Assembly: GCF_001428255.1 (NCBI RefSeq) | Contig: NZ_LMRW01000001.1 | Location: forward strand, 250,504 to 314,503 | Source: Agromyces sp. Soil535 | Lineage (GTDB): Bacteria > Actinomycetota > Actinomycetes > Actinomycetales > Microbacteriaceae | DNA length: 64,000 nucleotides | Direction: 5' to 3' | Part shown: in pieces, positions 8,437 through 16,471 of the stretch | How positions within the stretch are numbered: the first letter of the stretch is position 1 | Layout of the letters: the number at the start of each line of letters is the position of its first letter | Translations under genes and position numbers: made by a program | Notes under the pieces: generated by a model | Told to the model about the DNA's origin: nothing | The model's input: only the letters and a program-made list of their open reading frames with translations | The model's database searches: none

Positions 8437-8853
8437 ATGTCAGATCGGTACGGGCATTTCAACGACCAGATCATCGACGAGTTCCGTACGACCGGCGGCA
8501 CCGTCAACCGCTTCGGACGGAGCCTCGTCCTGGTGCACCATGTGGGGGCGAAGAGCGGTATCGAACGCGTGACGCCGGTCATGAGCATCAGCGTGGACGA
8601 CGACACCTGGTTCATCGCCGCGTCGAAGGCCGGCGCACCGGAGCACCCGGCCTGGTACCACAACCTGCGCGCCAACCCCGACGTCTCGATCGAGACCCCC
8701 GATGACGGCGTCGTCGAGGTGCATGCGCGGGTACTCGTCGGCAGGGAGCGCGACGCCGCCTGGACGCGATTCACCGCGGCCAGCCCGGGATTCAGGCAGT
8801 ACGAGCAACGTACCTCCCGAGTGATTCCAGTGGTGGAACTGCGCCGACGCTAA
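8437..8853 (+). CDS. Ddn-like deazaflavin-dependent nitroreductase family protein
   Basis: A 138-residue protein of the Ddn/F420-dependent family. It shows RFGRSLVLVHHVGAKSGIER, then TWFIAASKAG, HPAWYHNLRANPDVSIE and the terminal F..Y...T.R.IPVVEL. In mycobacteria relatives use reduced F420 to reduce quinones or nitro drugs. Here the gene sits 11 bp after a PPOX gene with ATG at 8437, so both are probably induced together under the divergent MarR regulator. F420 use is inferred from family; no F420 biosynthesis gene is in the window. Confidence 0.85.
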   Translation: MSDRYGHFNDQIIDEFRTTGGTVNRFGRSLVLVHHVGAKSGIERVTPVMSISVDDDTWFIAASKAGAPEHPAWYHNLRANPDVSIETPDDGVVEVHARVLVGRERDAAWTRFTAASPGFRQYEQRTSRVIPVVELRRR

Positions 8854-8870
8854 TAGATCGGTGTGCGCGC

Positions 8871-9413
8871 TCAGCCCGCCAGCGCGATCGGCAGCACCTC
8901 CGCGTTCGGCAGCCCTGCGAGGAACGCCCCGGTCACGAGGAGCTTCGATCCACGGATGCCGCTGCCCACGATGAGTCGCTCGTGGCCGGCGACCGATTCC
9001 TCGACGAGGATCGGCCAGTCGTCGGGCAGCCCGACCGGGGTGATGCCGCCGTACTCCATGCCGGTCAGGGCGACGGCGTCGTCCATCGACGCGAACGAGA
9101 GCTTGCGGGCGCCGAGGTGGCGGCGCACGGCGCCGTTCACGTCGAGGCGGTCGGACCCGCGCACGAGGCACGCGGCGTACCAGGTGCGCTCGCCGCGGCG
9201 CGCCTGCAGGATCACGCAGTTCGCGCCGTCGGCCATCGAGATCTCGTAGTGCTCGCAGAAGGCGGCCGTGTCGGCGAGGCCTGGGTCGATGGCCGACACG
9301 AGCACGTCGGCGGCATCCGCGGCATCCGCTCGTTCGATGGCAGCGACTGCGGGTGCCGCGAGCAACGCAGGGGAGTCGAGGGCGGGCGTGAAGTCGAGAG
9401 TTCCGAAGCGCAT
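8871..9413 (-). CDS. YbaK/ProX-domain protein (aminoacyl-tRNA deacylase-like)
   Basis: A 180-residue protein with the YbaK/INS domain in its central and C-terminal part: VILQARRGERTWYAACLVRGSDRLD, then MEYGGITPVGLP and VGSGIRGSKLLV. Domain members hydrolyse mischarged tRNAs in trans (Cys-tRNA(Pro), Ala-tRNA(Pro)). The conserved lysine seen in YbaK is not obvious to me, so activity is uncertain. TACGCT lies seven bases before the ATG, a plausible leaderless start. It converges with the Ddn-like gene. Confidence 0.8.
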   Translation of the reverse strand: MRFGTLDFTPALDSPALLAAPAVAAIERADAADAADVLVSAIDPGLADTAAFCEHYEISMADGANCVILQARRGERTWYAACLVRGSDRLDVNGAVRRHLGARKLSFASMDDAVALTGMEYGGITPVGLPDDWPILVEESVAGHERLIVGSGIRGSKLLVTGAFLAGLPNAEVLPIALAG

Positions 9414-9465
9414 GGTCGCCAGCGTATGACGGAAGCCTCGGCCGTCACGAGCGCGCTCGCCGCGC

Positions 9466-10398
9466 TCACGCCGACGCGCGGCGGATGACGGTCGCAGGAC
9501 CCGGCGCCTCGGAGCCCGGCGGCTCGTCGAGGAGGGTGCGCGCGGCCCGGCGTCCGAACTCGGCGCCGTCGATGTGGACGGTCGTCAGGGCGGGGCTGAA
9601 CAGCTCCCCGAGCGGGCTGTCGTCGAAGCCGATGACCGCCACCTGGTCGGGCACGGGGACGCCCAGGTCGCGCAGGGCGGCGAGCACCCGCAGCGCGGCA
9701 TCGTCGTCGAGTCCTGCGATCGCCGTGACCGACGGATGCCGCTCGAGGAACGACGCGACCGCCCGACGGTCGTCTTCGACGGACCATCCGACGGAGAGGG
9801 TACGCAGCTCGGGGAGCCCGAGGTCGGCGAGGATCCGTCCGGCGTAGTCGCGTCGGAGGGCCGCGAGCCGCTCGATGCCGGGGTCGTCACGCAGGGCCAT
9901 GGCGAGTTCGACGTGCCCCTGCTCGGCGAGGTACCGGATCTGCACGGACGTGTGCGCGGCCAGGCCGTCGATCCAGCCGCCGTCGGCGATCTCGGGGTCG
10001 GCCTCGAAGTAGAGCCGATCGAGGTCCAGCACCGCACGCGGTGAGATCGCCGCGATCAATCGGTCGGTGTCGTCGGGCCGATCGCGGTAACGCACGAGCA
10101 GCGCGTGCCCGAATCGTCCGAGCTCGTCGTCGAGCGCGTCGACGAAGCCCGCGAGGCTTGCGCCGCCGTGCGGGAGGCGGGCCACGTTGAGCACGACGAT
10201 GCGCGACGCACCCTCGCGGAGCGCACGGGCGACTCCGTGCGGCACGTAGCCGAGCTCCGCGGCGACGCGGTGCACGCGCTCGCGGGTCGCCGCCGGGATC
10301 GTCTGGCTCGGTGAGTCGTTCAGCACGAAGCTCACGGTGGCGGGGGAGACGCCGCTCGCGCGCGCGACGTCCTTCATGGTGACGCGGGAATCGGGCAC
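9466..10398 (-). CDS. LacI-family transcriptional regulator
   Basis: A 310-residue regulator with the N-terminal headpiece VTMKDVARASGVSPATVSFVLN, hinge ELGYVPHGVARALREG, and a shortened periplasmic-binding-protein-like sensor ending in VAVIGFDDSPLGELFSPALTTVHID. The sensor domain is somewhat shorter than the usual 330-350 residues. GTG at 10398 is preceded by AAAGGAG with good spacing. It is divergent from the zinc-type dehydrogenase at 10544; a near-palindrome with a central CG at 10476-10491 is the expected operator. The effector is probably a sugar or polyol, by family. Confidence 0.88.
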   Translation of the reverse strand: MPDSRVTMKDVARASGVSPATVSFVLNDSPSQTIPAATRERVHRVAAELGYVPHGVARALREGASRIVVLNVARLPHGGASLAGFVDALDDELGRFGHALLVRYRDRPDDTDRLIAAISPRAVLDLDRLYFEADPEIADGGWIDGLAAHTSVQIRYLAEQGHVELAMALRDDPGIERLAALRRDYAGRILADLGLPELRTLSVGWSVEDDRRAVASFLERHPSVTAIAGLDDDAALRVLAALRDLGVPVPDQVAVIGFDDSPLGELFSPALTTVHIDGAEFGRRAARTLLDEPPGSEAPGPATVIRRASA

Positions 10399-10475
10399 GG
10401 ATGCTCCTTTCCTCCCGATCGGCTGTGAGGCCGTCGCCGGCCCAAACGATCGCGACCATCCAAGACTAGGGTGTC

Positions 10476-10491
10476 ACTAATTCGATTTAGT
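10476..10491. promoter_or_regulatory. Candidate LacI-family operator
   Basis: ACTAATTCGATTTAGT is a 16-bp palindrome with one mismatched pair and a central CG, the symmetry typical of LacI-family operators. It lies between the divergent LacI and dehydrogenase genes, and is AT-rich compared with its surroundings. Confidence 0.5.
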
Positions 10492-10543
10492 AACGGAGCG
10501 CCGCCGCAACTGCTCGGCCCGGCGCCCGCCCTGAGAGAGAGGA

Positions 10544-11572
10544 ATGACGTCGATGAAGTCGGTCATGGTCACTGGACCCGGCACGAACGAGATCGTGGAG
10601 GTCGAGGAGCCCGTCGCGGGCCCCGACGACGTGCTCGTGAGGATCCGCGCCTGCGGCATCTGCGGGTCCGACCACATGTACACGATGTACGGGGGCATCC
10701 CGCCCCGCCAGGGTGCGACGCCGCTCGGCCACGAGCCGGCCGGCGAGGTGACGGCGGTCGGCGAGAACGTCGAGGGCGTGCAGGTCGGCGACCACGTCGT
10801 GATCAACCCCATGGCCGCCTCCGACGGCATCATCGGCTCGGGCGGTGCGCAGGGCGCGTTCTCGCCGTACGTGGTGCTGGTCGACGCGGTCCCGGGCACG
10901 CACTTCCGCGTCATCCCCGACGAGATCCCGTTCGAGGTCGCGGCGCTCAACGAGCCCATGGCCGTCGCCCGCCACGCGGTGAACCGCTCGGGCGCGAGGG
11001 CCGGTGAGAAGGCGGTCGTCTTCGGTGCAGGGCCCATCGGCCTCGGCGCCCTCCTCAGCCTCAAGGCGAAGGGCGTCGACCACGTCGTGGTGATCGACAT
11101 CCTGCCGAACCGTCTCGACAAGGCCCTCGCGGTGGGCGCCGACGCCGTGATCAACTCGGCCGAGGAGGATGTCGCCGCCCGCCTCATCGAACTGCAGGGG
11201 CAAGCGCCCGCCGTCGTCGGGCAGCACGGCGCGCGGCCCTCCACCGACGTCTACATCGACGCCGCCGGCGCCCCGGTCGTGCCGACGACGGTCTTCACGC
11301 TTGCGAAGCAGGGCGCGCGTCTCGCGATCCCGGCCGTGCACAAGAAGCCGATCGAGGTCGACTTCGGCACGCTGCTCACCACCGAACTGTCGATCATCAT
11401 GTCCATGGGCTACCCGACCGAGATCTTCGAGGTCACCGACGACATCATCGCCAACTGGGAGAAGTACCAGCTCATCATCAGCGACCGTTTCCCGGTCGAT
11501 GACGTGCTGCGCGCACTCGAGGTCGCGGCGACGCCCGGTGCCGCCGACAAGGTCATGGTCACGCTCGACTGA
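10544..11572 (+). CDS. Zinc-type medium-chain dehydrogenase lacking the structural-zinc cysteines
   Basis: A 342-residue MDR protein with the catalytic-zinc motif ACGICGSD, GHEPAGEV, the cofactor loop GAGPIGLG followed by VVIDI (acidic end, suggesting NAD), and a typical C-terminus. The lobe that normally carries four structural-zinc cysteines reads NPMAASDGIIGSGGAQGAFSPYVV, with none. It resembles threonine/sorbitol/butanediol dehydrogenases of the family. GAGAGAGGA precedes ATG 10544; ATG 10553 is an alternative. Control by the divergent LacI regulator suggests a sugar or polyol substrate (inference). Confidence 0.83.
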   Translation: MTSMKSVMVTGPGTNEIVEVEEPVAGPDDVLVRIRACGICGSDHMYTMYGGIPPRQGATPLGHEPAGEVTAVGENVEGVQVGDHVVINPMAASDGIIGSGGAQGAFSPYVVLVDAVPGTHFRVIPDEIPFEVAALNEPMAVARHAVNRSGARAGEKAVVFGAGPIGLGALLSLKAKGVDHVVVIDILPNRLDKALAVGADAVINSAEEDVAARLIELQGQAPAVVGQHGARPSTDVYIDAAGAPVVPTTVFTLAKQGARLAIPAVHKKPIEVDFGTLLTTELSIIMSMGYPTEIFEVTDDIIANWEKYQLIISDRFPVDDVLRALEVAATPGAADKVMVTLD

Positions 11573-11607
11573 CGTCGCTCCTGCGGGCGACGGCCTTCAC
11601 GCCCGGA

Positions 11608-11650
11608 AGACTCTGGCACTGATGCGATTTCAGCATCAGTGCCAGAGTCT
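11608..11650. terminator. Long perfect hairpin between convergent genes (possible bidirectional terminator or binding site)
   Basis: An 18-bp perfect inverted repeat (arms 11608-11625 and 11633-11650) with a 7-nt loop GATTTCA sits between the dehydrogenase and the SDR gene, which converge. The stem is only moderately GC-rich, and no T-run follows on either strand, so it is not a classical intrinsic terminator. Confidence 0.5.
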
Positions 11651-11715
11651 CTCGGACCGGTGCAACGTCCCGTCGCACGCTCGCCTCTTCGACAGGCTCC
11701 CGACGGATGGCCGGA

Positions 11716-12813
11716 TCAGGTCGCCGACCAGCCGCCGTCAGACGCGAGCACGACGCCGTTGACGTTCACGCCGTCGTCGCTGAGGAGGAACGTGATCGAT
11801 GCTGCGAGCGCGTCGGCCTCGGCGGCATCCGGCAGGATCGCCATCGCCTCGCGAACGCGTTGCGCGCCGAGCGGCGACGCGAAGGTGGCCTCGATGTTCG
11901 TGATCGTCGGGCCGGGGGCCACCGCGTTCACGCGCAGGCCGCTCGGGCCGTACATGAAGGCGGTCGACTTGGTGAGGCCGACGACCGCGTGCTTCGAGGC
12001 GGTGTACGCCACGCCGGCCGCCGAGCCGCGGAGCGCGGCCTCCGACGCGGTGTTCACGATCGAGCCGTAGCCCTGCGCGAGCATCGTCGGCACGACGGCG
12101 CGCATGAGCTTCATGGTGCCGTCGACGTTCACCGAGAACACGCGCTTCCACACGGCGTCGGTGAGCTCGCCGATGGGGGTCATGTCGTCCATGATCCCGG
12201 CGATGTTCGCAAGGCCGTCGACGCGATCGCCCGCAGCGGCGACGATCTCGGCGACCTTCGCGTCGTCGGTGATGTCGGCCACGAGGGTCACGATGTCGGC
12301 GCCCGCGTGCTCGCCGGCGAACTCGTCGAGGCGCTCCTGCGACACGTCGACGGCCACGACCCGTCCGCCCTCGCGCGCGATACGTGAAGCGGTCGCGCGG
12401 CCGATGCCCGATCCGGCGCCGGTCACGATCACGGTCTTGCCGGTGAACCGGCCCTGGTCGATGCGCTCGACCCACTCGGGGCGCTCCACGGCGGGGGCGG
12501 ATGCGTCGGCGTCGGCGTCTGCGGCATCCGCTGCGCTCGCGGCATCCGCTGCGCCTGCGGCACCCGGCGCCGTCGCGCCCGAAGGGACGTCGCCCGCTGC
12601 CGCGCGGGCGACGAGGTCGTCGACCATCTGCTGGCTGAATCGGCCCTTGCTGAGCTTGACGAGGCGCTTGATCGCCAGTCGGCTCACCGGCTTCAGCACG
12701 TCGGGATCCTGGCCGGACTGCGCGAGCAGGTCGCGGATGATCGGCCCGCCGACCGGGTGCTCGAGCCAGGTCTTGATCGAATCGTCGCCGGTGAGGGTCT
12801 TGGGGGTGCTCAT
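11716..12813 (-). CDS. SDR-family oxidoreductase with N-terminal extension
   Basis: A 365-residue protein. Residues 125-365 are a classical short-chain dehydrogenase: VIVTGAGSGIGRATA, NIAG, the serine of NTASEAA, YTASKHA with catalytic Tyr and Lys, and the C-terminal LASDGGWSAT. Residues 1-75 are an unusual helical extension (SIKTWLEHPVGGPIIRDLL...GRFSQQMVDDLV), joined by an Ala/Asp-rich linker encoded by repeated GGATGCCGC words. The start ATG overlaps the stop of the upstream KstD-like gene (ATGA, 12810-12813), so the two are translationally coupled. It probably acts on the same steroid-like or cyclic ketone/alcohol substrate (inference). Confidence 0.87.
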   Translation of the reverse strand: MSTPKTLTGDDSIKTWLEHPVGGPIIRDLLAQSGQDPDVLKPVSRLAIKRLVKLSKGRFSQQMVDDLVARAAAGDVPSGATAPGAAGAADAASAADAADADADASAPAVERPEWVERIDQGRFTGKTVIVTGAGSGIGRATASRIAREGGRVVAVDVSQERLDEFAGEHAGADIVTLVADITDDAKVAEIVAAAGDRVDGLANIAGIMDDMTPIGELTDAVWKRVFSVNVDGTMKLMRAVVPTMLAQGYGSIVNTASEAALRGSAAGVAYTASKHAVVGLTKSTAFMYGPSGLRVNAVAPGPTITNIEATFASPLGAQRVREAMAILPDAAEADALAASITFLLSDDGVNVNGVVLASDGGWSAT

Positions 12814-14537
12814 GCGAGTGCTTCCTTCACTTTCTGTTGTGGTGGTGCTGTCTTGTGGTGCGGCGCTGCAGGGGCAGCGTCGACGACGGATGCCTCGGCC
12901 GCGTGCGTCGCGGCGAGGTAGCCGAACACGGCGGCCGGTCCGATGGTGGAGCCGGGGCCGGGGTACGTGCGGCCCATGACGGCGGCGGACGTGTTGCCCG
13001 CCGCGTACAGGCCGGGGATCGCGGCGCCCGACTCGTCGAGCACTCGGGCGTGATCGTCGGTGAGCAGGCCGCCCTTGGTGCCGAGGTCGCCCGGCACGAG
13101 CCGGACCGCGGTGAACGGTCCCTTCTCGAGCGGGGCGAGGTTCGGGTTGGGCTTCACGCGGGGGTCGCCGTAGTAGTTGTCGTAGACGGTGCGGCCCCGG
13201 CCGAAGTCCTCGTCGACCCCGCGACGGGCGAACCCGTTGAATCGCTCGATCGTCTCCAGGAACGTCGACGTGTCGACGCCCATCTGCTCCGCCAGCTCCT
13301 CGAGGGTGTCGGCCTGCACAGAGATGCCGGCCTCTCGCATCGCCTTGCCGCCCATGAGCATCGCCGCGAACATGTACCGCTGCCGGTGGCGCCGGTCGAC
13401 GACGAGCCACGACGGGTTCGCCGGCGTCGTCCGGTCGCGCTCGAGCAGGTGGTGCCCGAAGTCGATGTAGCTCTCGGACTCGTTCAGGTAGCGCGCACCC
13501 GACTGGTCGACCACGAGGCTGAACGGGTCGGAGCGCTCGTTGAGCACGAACAGCGGCTGTTTGCCGGGGATCGGCACGGAGGCGCCCCACCAGGCATCGT
13601 CCATGAGGGCGAGGGCGGCGCCCGCCTCGGCGCCGGCCTCGATCGCCGTGCCGAGGTCGCCGTCGGCCGCGGAGCTGTAGCCGGGGATGCCGTGGTAGCG
13701 CTCACGCCACTCGCGGTTGTTGGCGAACCCGCCCGCGCCGAGGATGACGCCGCGGCGGGCGCGCACGCGGAGCGCACCATCGGGTGTCGACACGATCGCG
13801 CCGACGACGCGGCCGTCTCCGTCCTTCACGAGCTCGGAGACCGGGGAGTTCAGCAGCAGTTCGGTGCCCTGCTGCTTCACGATCAATCCGAGGCTGAGCA
13901 TGAGCCCGCCGCCCATGCCCACGAGCTTACGTCCGGTGAGGAGTCCGCCGAGCGTCCGGAAGACGAATCGGGCGCCACGGATGAACCCCGACGGCGTCGA
14001 CCACGCGCGCGAGAGCAGCCACACGTCGTCGGTCTTCATCGGGATCGGGACGGCGTCGCCGATGCGCGACGTCTGCTGCCAGTCGCCGAGCCTGCGCGCG
14101 TTAATCGGCACGACCTCGATCGCGCGGCCGACCTTGCCGCCCGGGCGGTCGGGGTAGTAGTCGGGGTAGTCCTTCGCGATGGTCCAGCGCACGCCGAGTC
14201 GCTCCAGCAACCCGTACACCGCGGGCACGGCGTCGACGAATGCCTCCCGTCGCACCTGCGAGCTCGCCGCGCCGACGGCGTCGACGGGACCGATCGCCGC
14301 CTCCAGGTAGGTCAGCGCCTCCTCGCGCGAGTCCCGGATGCCGTGCTTCCGCATGAGCGGATTGTTCGGCATCCACAGCCCGCCGCCGCTGCGCATCGTC
14401 GTGCCGCCCCATCGGTCGGTGCTCTCGACGATGAGCGTCGACAGGCCGGAATCCGCTGCGGTGATCGCGGCCGTCAGCCCTGCGGCGCCGGTGCCCGCGA
14501 CGAGCACGTCGACCTCGCGATCCCATTCTCTGGTCAT
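12810..14537 (-). CDS. FAD-dependent oxidoreductase, 3-ketosteroid delta-1-dehydrogenase-like
   Basis: A 575-residue flavoprotein with an N-terminal FAD Rossmann motif (VDVLVAGTGAAGLTAAITAA) and the KstD-type RWGGTTMRSGGGLWMPNN. Its C-terminus, GLYAAGNTSAAVMGRTYPGPGSTIGPA, is diagnostic of the KstD/fumarate-reductase-like flavoprotein family. Members introduce a double bond into ring A of 3-ketosteroids; the real substrate may be a related cyclic ketone. It is first in an operon with the SDR and divergent from a TetR regulator; the 24-bp palindrome at 14549-14572 lies 12 bp upstream of its ATG. No other steroid-degradation genes are present nearby. Confidence 0.85.
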   Translation of the reverse strand: MTREWDREVDVLVAGTGAAGLTAAITAADSGLSTLIVESTDRWGGTTMRSGGGLWMPNNPLMRKHGIRDSREEALTYLEAAIGPVDAVGAASSQVRREAFVDAVPAVYGLLERLGVRWTIAKDYPDYYPDRPGGKVGRAIEVVPINARRLGDWQQTSRIGDAVPIPMKTDDVWLLSRAWSTPSGFIRGARFVFRTLGGLLTGRKLVGMGGGLMLSLGLIVKQQGTELLLNSPVSELVKDGDGRVVGAIVSTPDGALRVRARRGVILGAGGFANNREWRERYHGIPGYSSAADGDLGTAIEAGAEAGAALALMDDAWWGASVPIPGKQPLFVLNERSDPFSLVVDQSGARYLNESESYIDFGHHLLERDRTTPANPSWLVVDRRHRQRYMFAAMLMGGKAMREAGISVQADTLEELAEQMGVDTSTFLETIERFNGFARRGVDEDFGRGRTVYDNYYGDPRVKPNPNLAPLEKGPFTAVRLVPGDLGTKGGLLTDDHARVLDESGAAIPGLYAAGNTSAAVMGRTYPGPGSTIGPAAVFGYLAATHAAEASVVDAAPAAPHHKTAPPQQKVKEALA

Positions 14538-14548
14538 GGTTCCTCCTC

Positions 14549-14572
14549 CTACCGGACATCCTTGTCCGGTAG
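14549..14572. promoter_or_regulatory. TetR operator (perfect palindrome)
   Basis: CTACCGGACA-N4-TGTCCGGTAG is a perfect 10-4-10 inverted repeat in the 48-bp gap between the KstD-like and TetR start codons. It directly abuts TAAGGT (14573-14578), the -10 element of the leaderless TetR gene, so occupancy would block TetR transcription and probably the divergent operon as well. Confidence 0.75.
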
Positions 14573-14585
14573 TAAGGTAACACCC

Positions 14586-15164
14586 ATGCCTGAACGTCGG
14601 AAGGGAGTCTCGCGAACCGCGAAGCCCAATCGCGGACCCGCAGCCGGGCCCGAGAATCGGCGGGCGCTCATAGCCGCAGCGCGCGAGGTGTTCGCCGAGG
14701 AGGGACTCCAGGCGCCGTTCAGCGCCGTGGCCAAGAGGGCGGGCGTCGGGCAGGGCAGCCTCTACCGGCACTTCCCCGACCGGCTCGCTCTCGCGGTGGC
14801 CGTGTTCGACGAGAACATCGACGAGCTCGAGGCATCCGTCGAACCGTCGGATGCCACGCTCGACGACCTGCTCGAGGCCGTCATCGAGCAGGCGCTCGTC
14901 TCGACCGCGCTGATCGACCTGATCTGGTCGAACCGGCACGACGAGCACGTGGAGCACCTGAGCACCCGGCTCGGCCGCATCGCTGAGACCGTGCTCGCCC
15001 GTGAGCACGCGGCCGGACGCATCGGCGACCATGTCCAGACCGAGGACGTGCTGCTCGCGGTCACCATGCTCGCCGACGTGCTCGCCCGCACGGATGCCGC
15101 GGACCGTCGCGCCGTCGCGAGCCGCGCCTGGTCGCTCTTCCACGCGGCGTTCATGCCGCGCTGA
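14586..15164 (+). CDS. TetR-family regulator of the KstD-like operon
   Basis: A 192-residue TetR protein. The HTH spans residues 20-70: NRRALIAAAREVFAEEGLQA and FSAVAKRAGVGQGSLYRHF. The C-terminal domain resembles TetR proteins with SbtR-type C-termini. TAAGGT ends seven bases before the ATG, so the mRNA is probably leaderless. The gene faces the KstD-like/SDR operon over a perfect palindrome. Its 3' end overlaps the 3' end of the convergent LtrA gene by 14 bp. Confidence 0.9.
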   Translation: MPERRKGVSRTAKPNRGPAAGPENRRALIAAAREVFAEEGLQAPFSAVAKRAGVGQGSLYRHFPDRLALAVAVFDENIDELEASVEPSDATLDDLLEAVIEQALVSTALIDLIWSNRHDEHVEHLSTRLGRIAETVLAREHAAGRIGDHVQTEDVLLAVTMLADVLARTDAADRRAVASRAWSLFHAAFMPR

Positions 15165-16350
15165 GCCGCCGCCGATCCGAGAGCTCGGCCGAGCCGACGA
15201 TGAACGCGAGCACCGCGACGGCGCAGAGGATCGTGGCGCCGGCCGGCAGGAGCGCCGCCGCCACGCCGAGGAGCGCGGTGAGTACGAGCGCGGGGAGCGC
15301 CCAGCGCAGCACCCCGCCGACCGGACGGCCGAAGCGCACCGAGATGATCGCGTTCGTCAGGTAGAACAGCGCGATGCCGCCGCACAGGGAGATGCCGGAC
15401 GCGAGCGGCAGCGGTTCGTCGGGGTGGTGGATCGCGGTGCCGAGGGCGCCCGAGATCGCGGTGACCCCGACGACGATCAGGAACGGCAGGAACCCGACGG
15501 TGTCGCGAATGGCCCGGAAGTCACCGGCGACGCGGAGTCCCTCGAGTCCGTTGCGCATGGTCTCGGTGCCGTACATGAAGAACGACCATGCGAGCAATGC
15601 GATCGTGCCGAGCCCGAGGATCGCCGTGAGGCCGGCCTCGGTCGTCCAGACCTCGTCGAGCGCGACGACGATCGCGAGCACGGACTCGCCGAGCACGATC
15701 ACGACGAGCAGGCCGAACCGCTCGGACAGGTGCTCGACGTTGAGGTTCGCGAGCACCCGGTTCGCCCAGCTCTGGCTGCTGGCGACAAGGAGCACCACCT
15801 CGACGAGGATCGCCAGGCCCCACAGCAGGAAGTTCCACGGCGCGGGCACCCAGACCGACGCGAACCAGAGCGCCGCGGTCGCGCCGTTGTAGGCCGTCAC
15901 CCGGATCCGGGACGCGGTGCCGCTGCCCCACGATTGCGAGATCCAGAGCAGGAGCAGCACGAGCCGGAGCGCTGCGTTGCCCGCGGCGAACAGCCACGCC
16001 CGTTCCGTGGTCGCCTCGGGCGCCGCGACGGCGATCGCGCCGAGTGCGAACATCGCGGCGAGCATCACGAGCGCCAGCCGACGCCGGGTGAGCCACGGCA
16101 TCACGTTGATGGCGAACGTGAGGTTCACCCACGACCACCACACCGACGCGAACAGCGCGATGAACAGCAGCAGGTCGGGGATCGCCGGATCCTCGTGCAG
16201 CCCGTGCGCGAGCTGCCCCACGAGCGCCACGAAGATGAGGTCGAAGAACAGCTCCATCCAGTGCGCCCGCGAGGGGTCGCGGTCGGTGGCGACTTGGTGC
16301 TTCGCCGTCGGTGGCGTCGGTCGCGCGCCGCCCGGTGCTTCGCTGTCCAC
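15151..16350 (-). CDS. Low temperature requirement protein A (LtrA) family membrane protein
   Basis: A 399-residue polytopic membrane protein with about ten hydrophobic segments. It carries LtrA landmarks: HWMELFFDLIFVALVGQLAHGL at the N-terminus, FASVWWSWVNLTFA, HLSERFGLLVVIVLGESVLA in the middle, and a late ALGTAIHHPD region. The molecular role of LtrA is unknown; it was named for cold growth in Listeria. GTG at 16350 is supported by TACTGT ending six bases upstream, a leaderless pattern. No DevR-type box fits this promoter, although one lies nearby for the divergent stress-protein gene. Confidence 0.87.
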   Translation of the reverse strand: MDSEAPGGARPTPPTAKHQVATDRDPSRAHWMELFFDLIFVALVGQLAHGLHEDPAIPDLLLFIALFASVWWSWVNLTFAINVMPWLTRRRLALVMLAAMFALGAIAVAAPEATTERAWLFAAGNAALRLVLLLLWISQSWGSGTASRIRVTAYNGATAALWFASVWVPAPWNFLLWGLAILVEVVLLVASSQSWANRVLANLNVEHLSERFGLLVVIVLGESVLAIVVALDEVWTTEAGLTAILGLGTIALLAWSFFMYGTETMRNGLEGLRVAGDFRAIRDTVGFLPFLIVVGVTAISGALGTAIHHPDEPLPLASGISLCGGIALFYLTNAIISVRFGRPVGGVLRWALPALVLTALLGVAAALLPAGATILCAVAVLAFIVGSAELSDRRRLSAA

Positions 16351-16424
16351 GTCGAGACAGTACTCCCGGATGCGTGCGCCGGCCACCGCGGCCGCGAGCC
16401 TCCACGCGGCCCGCCCGCCTCGTG

Positions 16425-16436
16425 TGACCTTCGGCC
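16425..16436 (+). promoter_or_regulatory. DevR/DosR-like box upstream of the stress protein/MBL operon
   Basis: TGACCTTCGGCCC (the 12-bp box is its first 12 bases) has its centre at 16430.5, exactly 41.5 bp before the ATG at 16472. GAGGAT occupies -12 to -7 relative to that ATG, so transcription is predicted to begin at the start codon. Confidence 0.7.
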
Positions 16437-16471
16437 CGGGGAGGTGTTCGACGTGCGAGGAGGATGCGGGC

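Noticed and set aside
12810..14537. Steroid-degradation gene cluster
   Set aside because: Only a KstD-like flavoprotein and one SDR are present; no ring-cleavage or side-chain genes.
12837..14585. Long plus-strand frame upstream of the TetR gene
   Set aside because: It is antisense to the KstD-like gene and has no recognisable motif; the TetR start at 14586 has its own leaderless promoter.
16350..16436. DevR-like box at 16425 acting also on LtrA
   Set aside because: The mirror position has no -10, and LtrA has its own leaderless promoter (TACTGT) at a different distance.
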